Shown: one piece after another, positions 1 to 4,882 of the stretch | How the letters are laid out: every line of letters begins with the position of its first letter | Position numbering within the stretch: the first letter of the stretch is position 1 | Origin: Clostridia bacterium | Lineage (GTDB): Bacteria > Bacillota > Clostridia > Oscillospirales > Butyricicoccaceae | Direction of reading: 5' to 3' | DNA length: 6,111 nt | Assembly (NCBI GenBank): GCA_017552495.1 | Contig: JAFZPW010000122.1 | Span: 1-6,111 of the forward strand | Made by a program: the position numbers and the translations under genes | Notes under the pieces: model-generated | Told to the model about the DNA's origin: nothing | Seen by the model: the letters and a program-made list of their open reading frames with translations, nothing else | Databases searched by the model: none

Positions 1-12
1 AAAGATAACCGT

Positions 13-20
13 GGGGAGGA
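13..20 (+). promoter_or_regulatory. Ribosome-binding site of zapA
   Basis: A purine-rich GGGGAGGA lies 6 bases before the ATG at 27 and fixes that start. The 26 bases before the gene hold nothing else that can be supported. A TAA at 6-8 could be the stop codon of an upstream gene, but too little of it is present to tell. No promoter can be seen, so transcription probably enters from outside the window. Confidence 0.75.
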
Positions 21-26
21 ACCATT

Positions 27-329
27 ATGCTGAACCGAGTAGTCGTGACCATCGACGGATTTGATTACACTGTGGTTTCGGAGGACAGCGAGGAGCATAT
101 CCGCAAGAGCGCCGCGCTGGTGGATCAGAGCATTCATGAGGTCAAGGCCGCCACGCCCTTTTCCACCTTGACCTCTTCCGTGCTGGCCGCCATGAACATT
201 GCCGACCGGTATTACAAGGCGGATGCCGCCACCGACGGCCTGCGGATGCAGATCAAGGACTATGCCGAGGAATGCTCCCGGCTGCGCGCCGAGGTGGCTC
301 GCCTCAAGCGGGAGCTTGGTCGGAAGTAA
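27..329 (+). CDS. zapA: Cell division protein ZapA
   Basis: ZapA is a small cytoplasmic protein that binds FtsZ and bundles its filaments, helping the Z-ring assemble at mid-cell. The 100-residue length fits the family. Residues 4-19 give the N-terminal beta-strand pair (VVVTIDGFDYTVVSED). Residues 20-48 form the first helix (EEHIRKSAALVDQSIHEV). The family's best-kept block, LAAMNIADRYYK, is at 53-64. It is followed by a long charged C-terminal helix (about 65-98, LRMQIKDYAEECSRLRAEVARLKREL) with heptad-like leucines, the coiled coil through which ZapA forms dimers and tetramers. The start follows a strong Shine-Dalgarno site. The next gene begins 12 bases after the stop, so the two are probably co-transcribed. 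The call is sound by motif and length; FtsZ binding is inferred from the family. Confidence 0.9.
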   Translation: MLNRVVVTIDGFDYTVVSEDSEEHIRKSAALVDQSIHEVKAATPFSTLTSSVLAAMNIADRYYKADAATDGLRMQIKDYAEECSRLRAEVARLKRELGRK

Positions 330-330
330 A

Positions 331-334
331 AGGA
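331..334 (+). promoter_or_regulatory. Ribosome-binding site of the U32 family gene
   Basis: An AGGA just after the zapA stop (TAA 327-329) sits 7 bases before the ATG at 342. This favours 342 over the second in-frame ATG at 348, which would be too far away. The protein motif starts at residue 4, so either start would keep the domain whole. Confidence 0.55.
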
Positions 335-341
335 CGCGAGC

Positions 342-2453
342 ATGCCGATGGAACTGATGAGCCCCGCCGGGTCGCCGGAGGGGATAATCGCCGCCGTGCG
401 AGGCGGCGCCGATGCCGTTTATTTCGGAACGGACGATTTCAATGCCCGGCGCAACGCCAGGAACCTCAGCGGCGAGGATTTGATCGACGCCATGCGCTAT
501 TGCCGGCTGCGGGGCGTCAAGACCTATGTGACGGTGAACACACTGGTCACCGACCGGGAGCTTTTGCGCGCCCGTGAGTTGATCCTGCGCCTGAACGAAC
601 TGGGAGCCGACGCCCTCATTGTGCAGGATCTTGGCATGGCTCGCATGATCCGCGCACTGGCGCCGGAACTGCCCATTCACGCCTCCACTCAGATGACGGT
701 GCACAGCATCGGCGGCGTGCTGGCGGCGCACAAGCTGGGCTTTTCCCGGGTGGTTTTGTCCCGCGAGCTTCCCCTGCGGGAGATCGCCTATATTTGCAGA
801 CACAGTCCCATCGAGATCGAGGTCTTCGTTCACGGGGCGCTGTGTATGTGCTATTCCGGCCAGTGTTACCTGTCGGCCGCCATCGGCGGACGGTCGGGCA
901 ACCGGGGGCTGTGCGCCCAGCCCTGCCGCATGGCATACAGCTTTTTCGGTGAGAGCCCCAGTCATCCCCTGAGCCTGAAGGATCTTTCGCTGGCGCGGCA
1001 CCTCAAGGAGTTGGAGGAGGCCGGCGTTCACACGCTGAAGATCGAGGGCCGCATGAAGCGGCCGGAATATACCGCCCTGGTGACCGACGTTTACAAGCGG
1101 GCGATCACCGGGGGATGCGCGCCTTCGGCGGAAGAAATGGCGCGCCTTCAGACCGTCTTTTCCCGGGACGGCTTTACCGACGGCTATTTTACCGGGAAAA
1201 AGGGCGGCGCCATGTTCGGTACCCGCCCGGAGGACAACGGCCGCGAGGCCCGTGCCCTTTACAAACAGGCGCAGGCGCTCTATCTTTCCGAGCCCGAGCC
1301 GCCCGTCGTCCCCGTGACCATGCGCTTTGAAGCGAAGGCGGGGCGGGAGATGCGTTTGGCGGTGGAGGATCGGGACGGATTCTTCTATGAATGCACCGGC
1401 ACCCCCGCCGAGCCCGCGCTCCGCCGTGCCACCACGGAGGAGGAGGTTCGCGCAGCGCTGGTGAAGACCGGAGGCACCGTGTTTTTGCCGGACGAGCCGG
1501 AGATCACGCTGGACGGGGGCCTGCGGGCCTCTGCGGCGGCCATCAACGCCATGCGCCGCCAATGCCTCGAGGGGCTGGCGGCCGCCCGGCGGCAGCCGCC
1601 CAAGCGGATCGTGGGCGAATGGCAGCCGGGGATGCTCCGTCCGCGCCGGGAAGAGCCGCCTGGATGGATCTTTTCTTTCCTTTCCGCCGATCAGCTTACC
1701 GGAGCCATTTTGCGGGCGGGGGCCGAGATGATCTGGCTCCCCGTGCCCGAGATCGCATCCCGCCTGCCGCTGATCGAAACGCTGACGCGGCAGGGAGTCC
1801 ACTTTGCCGCCGTGATGGATCGCATTATTTTTGACAGCGAATGGGACAAGGCGCTCAGGCAGCTCAAGGAAATACGGGAAATCGGCGTAAAGGATCTGGT
1901 GATTACCAATCTGGGGCAGATCCCCATCGTGGGGAAGCTGGGCTTTACCCTGCACGGGGATTTTGGTCTCAATGTGATGAATTCCCAGTCGGTTCGGGAA
2001 CTGCGGCAGATGGGGCTAAGTTCCTGCACCCTCTCTTTTGAAATGAATCTGGCGCAGATCCGCGACCTGAATTTGGGCATGGACGGCCAGATCATCGCTT
2101 ACGGCCGCCTGCCGCTGATGATTACGGAAAACTGCGTCACCAGGCGTCATGGCGACGGCTGCGCCCGGGACGGGCGCTCCTGCGGCAAAAACAACGCCAT
2201 CATTGACAAAACCGGCCGCTCCTTCCCCATCCGGCGGGAAACCGGCTGCCGCTCGACGGTTTACAACGCCGAAAAACTCTGGCTGGCCGACAAGACCGCG
2301 GACCTGCGGGATTTGGGGCTGCGGTGGCTGCGGCTGAACTTCACCACCGAAAACAGCAAAGAGATCGAGACCGTGATCGAAGCCTACCGGAGAGGCGCGG
2401 GCGTCATGCCTGAGCGCGCCACCCGGGGCCTGTATTATCGAGGTGTACAATGA
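342..2453 (+). CDS. U32 'peptidase' family protein with DUF3656-like region; probable RNA hydroxylation enzyme (RlhA/YrrO-type)
   Basis: Seen: residues 1-257 form a U32 TIM-barrel-like domain. It opens with ELMSPAGSPEG and carries the family signature at 160-178 (HGALC...SGQC) with cysteines C168, C170, C175, C191 and C195, then the KIEGRMKRPEY block at 233-243. Residues about 323-415 look like the DUF3656/'collagenase-associated' region, ending in INAMRRQCLEGL. Residues about 441-688 repeat the U32 barrel in diverged form (see findings), with C598, C607, C614 and C636. Known: U32 proteins were named as collagenase-like peptidases. Studied members such as RlhA (23S rRNA 5-hydroxycytidine), TrhP and YrrN/YrrO (tRNA 5-hydroxyuridine), and UbiU/UbiV hydroxylate RNA or ubiquinone precursors and bind a 4Fe-4S cluster through four cysteines. 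Inferred: C168, C175, C191 and C195 are the cluster ligands, and the substrate is probably RNA. At 703 residues it is longer than E. coli RlhA (about 650). No signal peptide is seen, so it is cytoplasmic. It overlaps the next gene by ATGA. The family is certain; the substrate is not. Confidence 0.85.
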   Translation: MPMELMSPAGSPEGIIAAVRGGADAVYFGTDDFNARRNARNLSGEDLIDAMRYCRLRGVKTYVTVNTLVTDRELLRARELILRLNELGADALIVQDLGMARMIRALAPELPIHASTQMTVHSIGGVLAAHKLGFSRVVLSRELPLREIAYICRHSPIEIEVFVHGALCMCYSGQCYLSAAIGGRSGNRGLCAQPCRMAYSFFGESPSHPLSLKDLSLARHLKELEEAGVHTLKIEGRMKRPEYTALVTDVYKRAITGGCAPSAEEMARLQTVFSRDGFTDGYFTGKKGGAMFGTRPEDNGREARALYKQAQALYLSEPEPPVVPVTMRFEAKAGREMRLAVEDRDGFFYECTGTPAEPALRRATTEEEVRAALVKTGGTVFLPDEPEITLDGGLRASAAAINAMRRQCLEGLAAARRQPPKRIVGEWQPGMLRPRREEPPGWIFSFLSADQLTGAILRAGAEMIWLPVPEIASRLPLIETLTRQGVHFAAVMDRIIFDSEWDKALRQLKEIREIGVKDLVITNLGQIPIVGKLGFTLHGDFGLNVMNSQSVRELRQMGLSSCTLSFEMNLAQIRDLNLGMDGQIIAYGRLPLMITENCVTRRHGDGCARDGRSCGKNNAIIDKTGRSFPIRRETGCRSTVYNAEKLWLADKTADLRDLGLRWLRLNFTTENSKEIETVIEAYRRGAGVMPERATRGLYYRGVQ
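2440..2445 (+). promoter_or_regulatory. Ribosome-binding site of dut inside the end of the U32 gene
   Basis: GAGGTG lies 4 bases before the ATG at 2450, a short spacing. The stop of the upstream gene (TGA 2451-2453) overlaps this ATG as ATGA. Ribosomes finishing the U32 gene could therefore restart directly on dut. Confidence 0.5.
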
Positions 2454-2905
2454 ACGAACTGGAACTGTTGATCTGCCCGCTGGAGCGGGAGGGGCAGCGA
2501 CCCGCGCTTCCCGCCTATCAGACCGAAGGCGCAGCCGCCCGGGATATCGCGGCCTTTTTGCCTGAGGGCGAGCTGGTCATTCCCGCGGGCGGGCGGGCCT
2601 TGGTGCCCACCGGGCTGACCATGGCGGTGCCGAAGGGGTGGGCCGCGCTGCTTCTGGCTCGCAGCGGACTTGCAGCGAAAAAGGGCGTCACGCTGGCAAA
2701 CGGCGTGGGCCTGATCGATTCGGATTACCGGGGCGAGGTCAAGGTAGCGATGGTGAATCTGTCGAACGAGGATTTTACCGTCCGCAACGGCGACCGGATC
2801 GCCCAGCTCATGCTGGTGCCGGCGGCATTTTTCGCCGTGCGGGAGACCGGAGCGCTGGACGAGACCGCCCGGGGCGCGGGCGGCTTCGGCAGCACGCGGA
2901 TATAA
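2450..2905 (+). CDS. dut: Deoxyuridine 5'-triphosphate nucleotidohydrolase (dUTPase)
   Basis: This enzyme splits dUTP into dUMP and pyrophosphate, keeping uracil out of DNA and supplying dUMP for thymidylate synthesis. All five motifs of the trimeric dUTPase family are present in order in 151 residues, the normal length. Motif 1 is AARDIAA at 29-35, with Ala where many members have Gly. Motif 2 is ARSGLA at 70-75. Motif 3 is GVGLIDSDYRGE at 85-96, with the likely catalytic Asp at D90 and the uracil-binding loop around Y93. Motif 4 is DRIAQLML at 115-122. The glycine-rich, arginine-led motif 5 is RGAGGFGST at 141-149, the flexible C-terminal tail that closes over the triphosphate. The complete motif 5 shows the gene is intact to its end. 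It overlaps the upstream gene by four bases and is followed by a 42-base gap with a hairpin. It is cytoplasmic, with three active sites at subunit interfaces in the family. The call is very secure. Confidence 0.96.
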   Translation: MNELELLICPLEREGQRPALPAYQTEGAAARDIAAFLPEGELVIPAGGRALVPTGLTMAVPKGWAALLLARSGLAAKKGVTLANGVGLIDSDYRGEVKVAMVNLSNEDFTVRNGDRIAQLMLVPAAFFAVRETGALDETARGAGGFGSTRI

Positions 2906-2909
2906 AAAC

Positions 2910-2931
2910 CGCCGCGAAGCGGCGCTTTCTT
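2910..2931 (+). terminator. Small GC-rich hairpin with T-run between dut and maf (possible weak or partial terminator)
   Basis: CGCCGC (2910-2915) and GCGGCG (2919-2924) are perfect inverted repeats around a GAA loop. They are preceded by an A-run (2904-2908) and followed after one C by TTTCTT (2926-2931). This is the usual form of a short intrinsic terminator, but the stem has only six pairs and the T-run is broken by a C. It sits 5 bases after the dut stop and 16 bases before the maf ATG. It may therefore reduce rather than stop transcription into maf-mre, or serve as an mRNA 3' end or processing point for the upstream unit. The stem and loop are seen directly; the role is inferred. Confidence 0.45.
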
Positions 2932-2932
2932 C

Positions 2933-2938
2933 AGGAGA
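2933..2938 (+). promoter_or_regulatory. Ribosome-binding site of maf
   Basis: AGGAGA lies 9 bases before the ATG at 2948 and directly after the T-run of the hairpin. It is free of the stem, so folding of the hairpin would not hide it. Confidence 0.65.
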
Positions 2939-2947
2939 AGAACGAGT

Positions 2948-3532
2948 ATGCTGATTTTGGCGTCACAATCCCCCCGGCGGCGGGAGCTGCTGGGACATAT
3001 TACCGAGGATTTTATCGTTCGGCCGACGGGCTGCGACGAGGCGATCTGCTGCGCAGATCCAGAGGAGCACGTGCGGCAGCTTGCCCTTCGCAAGGCTCGC
3101 GCCGCGTTAAGTGCCGCGCCGCTGACGGAGAACGACGCCCTCATCGCCGCCGATACGGTGGTGTTTCTGGACGGGGATATTTTGGAAAAGCCGCGCACCC
3201 CGGAGGAGGCTTTTTCCATGCTGCGGCGACTTTCTGGACGGGAGAACACCGTCTGCACCGGGGTTGCGGTGGCCTTTCGGGATGAGATCCGGGCCTTTAC
3301 CTGCCGGACGCGGGTGCTGTTTTACGACCTGACCGACGGGGAGATCGGGGATTATGTGGCGACCGGCGAGCCCATGGACAAGGCGGGCGCTTATGCCATT
3401 CAGGGCCGGGGCGCGTTTTTGGTAAAAGAGATCCACGGGGATTACTGCAACGTGGTGGGCCTGCCCGTGGCGCCGCTGGAGCGGCTGCTGCGAGAGATGG
3501 GCGTGCCGCTGGAGAGGAGGAGCCGGACGTGA
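2948..3532 (+). CDS. maf: Maf family nucleoside triphosphate pyrophosphatase (YhdE-like, dTTP/UTP type)
   Basis: Maf proteins hydrolyse non-canonical or excess nucleoside triphosphates to monophosphate and pyrophosphate. In Bacillus subtilis, extra Maf blocks septum formation. The 194 residues are full length. The N-terminal phosphate-binding block is LASQSPRRRELL (4-15). The catalytic acid lies in AADTVV (67-72, D69). KPRTPEEA (81-88) follows. The C-terminal block GEPMDKAGAYAIQG (140-153) carries E141, D144 and K145, ending in VVGLPV (169-174). The second Arg of SPRR and the Gln of AIQG match the YhdE-type group (dTTP, UTP and modified pyrimidines). The YceF type (7-methyl-GTP) instead has a Trp after SP and an acidic SEG-like stretch. 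The final bases overlap mreC as GTGA, matching the usual link of maf with mre genes. The family is secure; the substrate group is inferred from motifs. Confidence 0.93.
   Translation: MLILASQSPRRRELLGHITEDFIVRPTGCDEAICCADPEEHVRQLALRKARAALSAAPLTENDALIAADTVVFLDGDILEKPRTPEEAFSMLRRLSGRENTVCTGVAVAFRDEIRAFTCRTRVLFYDLTDGEIGDYVATGEPMDKAGAYAIQGRGAFLVKEIHGDYCNVVGLPVAPLERLLREMGVPLERRSRT
3515..3522 (+). promoter_or_regulatory. Strong ribosome-binding site that sets the GTG start of mreC
   Basis: AGGAGGAG lies 6 bases before GTG 3529, inside the end of maf. It is the strongest Shine-Dalgarno match in the window. It supports the GTG start over the next in-frame ATG at residue 23, which lies within the membrane segment. 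The maf stop (TGA 3530-3532) overlaps this GTG. Confidence 0.8.
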
Positions 3533-4356
3533 GACTGTTTCATTCCAGGCTGTTCTGGTTTGCCGTCGTTATCGTGGCGATCTGTCTGAGCCTGATGATC
3601 TGGACGGCGGCCACGGGGCGCAATTCCTTTGTCACCGATCTGGTGGGCGCGGTGGTGACCCCGCTGCAAAACGGCGTGTCCAAGGTCACCGACAAGGCGT
3701 CGGGCCTGTTTGGCTATTTTTACCGGTACAGCGCCCTGGAACAGGAAAATGAAGCGCTGAAAGAACAATTAAACGCCTATCAGCGCATGGAAAACGAATA
3801 TTATTCGGCCATCAGCCAAAACAGCGCCCTGCGGGAGGCGGCGGGCATCCGCGCAAAGCGCGCCGATTTTGAACTGGAGCTGTGTACGGTGGTGGCTTCG
3901 GCGGGCAGCGGCTTTCAGAGCGCCCTGACCCTCAGCAGAGGCAGCCTTTCGGGCATTGAAAAGGGCGACCCCGTTATTACCGGCGGCGGGCTGGTGGGCT
4001 TTGTTTCCGAGGTCGGACTGAGTTACTGTACGGTGACCACCCTCATCAACGCCGATTTTACCGCCTCGGCGCTGGTTTCCCGCACCCGCGAGGTGGTGGC
4101 GGCCCAAGGCAATTTTGAACTGGCCGCCGAGGGGATGCTCAAACTCCCCTATCTGGAAAACGACGCCGATATTCGGGTGGGCGATCGAATTTTTACCAAC
4201 GGCGGCACCTATCCTCCCGACCTTATTATCGGACGGGTGACGGATTTTCGCCCGGAGACCCACGGCATCAGCAGCTATGCCGTGGTGGAGCCCGCGGTAA
4301 AGGCCGACGAGCTGAGCACCGTATTTGTCATCAAGGATTTCACCGTGGAGGATTGA
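3529..4356 (+). CDS. mreC: Rod shape-determining protein MreC
   Basis: MreC is the extracytoplasmic scaffold of the elongation complex, or elongasome. It binds PBP2 and works with MreD and RodA to guide lateral-wall peptidoglycan synthesis. The 275 residues show the family layout. A short cytoplasmic N-terminus (1-8) leads to one membrane helix (about 9-28, LFWFAVVIVAICLSLMIW). A linker follows, then a coiled coil (about 62-105, ALEQENEALKEQLNAYQRMENEY) used for dimer formation. The last part is the double beta-barrel domain (about 115-270), with the typical LSRGSLSGIEKGDPVIT and GGLVGFVSEV blocks (135-162) and VGDRIFTNGG (217-226). The GTG start follows AGGAGGAG, so initiation is probably coupled to the end of maf. 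Only one base separates its stop from the mreD ATG. No mreB is next to it in this window. The call is secure by topology, motifs and neighbours. Confidence 0.93.
   Translation: MRLFHSRLFWFAVVIVAICLSLMIWTAATGRNSFVTDLVGAVVTPLQNGVSKVTDKASGLFGYFYRYSALEQENEALKEQLNAYQRMENEYYSAISQNSALREAAGIRAKRADFELELCTVVASAGSGFQSALTLSRGSLSGIEKGDPVITGGGLVGFVSEVGLSYCTVTTLINADFTASALVSRTREVVAAQGNFELAAEGMLKLPYLENDADIRVGDRIFTNGGTYPPDLIIGRVTDFRPETHGISSYAVVEPAVKADELSTVFVIKDFTVED
4347..4351 (+). promoter_or_regulatory. Ribosome-binding site of mreD
   Basis: GGAGG at the end of mreC sits 6 bases before the ATG at 4358. This sets the mreD start one base after the mreC stop (TGA 4354-4356) and rules out the TTG at 4325, which has no such site. 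Confidence 0.75.
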
Positions 4357-4357
4357 G

Positions 4358-4882
4358 ATGTTTCGATTCCGCTCCCAGCGCTATGCGCTGGTGAAATACG
4401 GCAGTTATGCCCTGCTGATGCTGGGCCTTTTCCTGTTGCAGTCCTCCCGGGGGACGAGGCTTTGCCTGTGGGGCGGCGTGTGGAACATGACGCCCTTTTT
4501 CGTGGCGTCGGTGGCCCTTTTGGAGGGACCCTATGCCGGCGGAGGCTTCGGCTTTGCCGCCGGGATGCTGCTGGCGGTGAACAGCACCGCGCCCGAAGGC
4601 CTTTCGGCGCTGCTGCTTTCCCTGTTCGGCATTTTGTTCGGCCTGTTCGGAGCCGAATACCTGCGGCCGGTGATCCTTTCCGCGCTGAGCGGCGGGTTGA
4701 TCTGCATGACGGTGCAGGCGGTGCTGCGCTATCTGTTTTATGATCTGCCGGTTTATCGCGCCGGACTGGCGTGGGCGCTGCGGCAGTTTGCCGGGGAATT
4801 GATTCTGGCGCTGCCCGCGGGGGCGCTGGTCTGGCTGATTGTCCGGCGGCTCCACCGGCGGTTTTCGGAGGACGTTTTATGA
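4358..4882 (+). CDS. mreD: Rod shape-determining protein MreD
   Basis: MreD is an integral membrane partner of MreC in the cell-wall elongation complex. The 174-residue product is the usual size and almost entirely hydrophobic. Membrane segments can be placed at about 14-29 (GSYALLMLGLFLLQ), 43-56, 60-75 (the glycine-rich AGGGFGFAAGMLLAV), 83-98 (LSALLLSLFGILFGLF), 104-126 and 145-163. It ends in a basic cytoplasmic-type tail (RRLHRRF). The block FVASVALLEGPYAGGGFGF (48-66) is the kind of sequence seen at the core of MreD proteins, where a polar or Pro-containing stretch leads into a Gly-rich helix. MreD proteins are poorly conserved, so the call rests on hydrophobic pattern and length. Its place between mreC and a class B PBP gives strong support. 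The stop codon overlaps the next start as ATGA, so the PBP is probably translated by coupling. Confidence 0.9.
   Translation: MFRFRSQRYALVKYGSYALLMLGLFLLQSSRGTRLCLWGGVWNMTPFFVASVALLEGPYAGGGFGFAAGMLLAVNSTAPEGLSALLLSLFGILFGLFGAEYLRPVILSALSGGLICMTVQAVLRYLFYDLPVYRAGLAWALRQFAGELILALPAGALVWLIVRRLHRRFSEDVL
4867..4871 (+). promoter_or_regulatory. Ribosome-binding site of the penicillin-binding protein gene
   Basis: GGAGG lies 7 bases before the ATG at 4879, within the last codons of mreD. The ATG shares bases with the mreD stop (ATGA 4879-4882). This decides the start of a reading frame that has no stop inside the window. Confidence 0.75.

Noticed and set aside
1831..1859. TTGACA inside the U32 gene (also at 2203-2208) as a promoter -35 box
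   Set aside because: There is no -10-like sequence about 17 bases downstream of either; both are ordinary codons of the protein.
2433..2438. TATTAT just before dut, and TATAAA at 2901-2906 before the hairpin, as -10 boxes
   Set aside because: Neither has a recognisable -35 box at the right distance. The second would start transcription at the hairpin itself, and the A-run is better explained as part of it.
2016..2450. Antisense open frame opposite the 3' part of the U32 gene, with similar ones at 3769-4263 and 4275-5063
   Set aside because: No family motif or credible ribosome-binding site was seen. The composition is typical of shadow frames in GC-rich DNA, and the opposite strand has clear family motifs throughout.
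4325..4357. Upstream TTG start that would lengthen MreD by 11 residues
   Set aside because: It has no ribosome-binding site and would overlap mreC. The ATG at 4358 has GGAGG at the right distance, and the added residues do not look like part of MreD.
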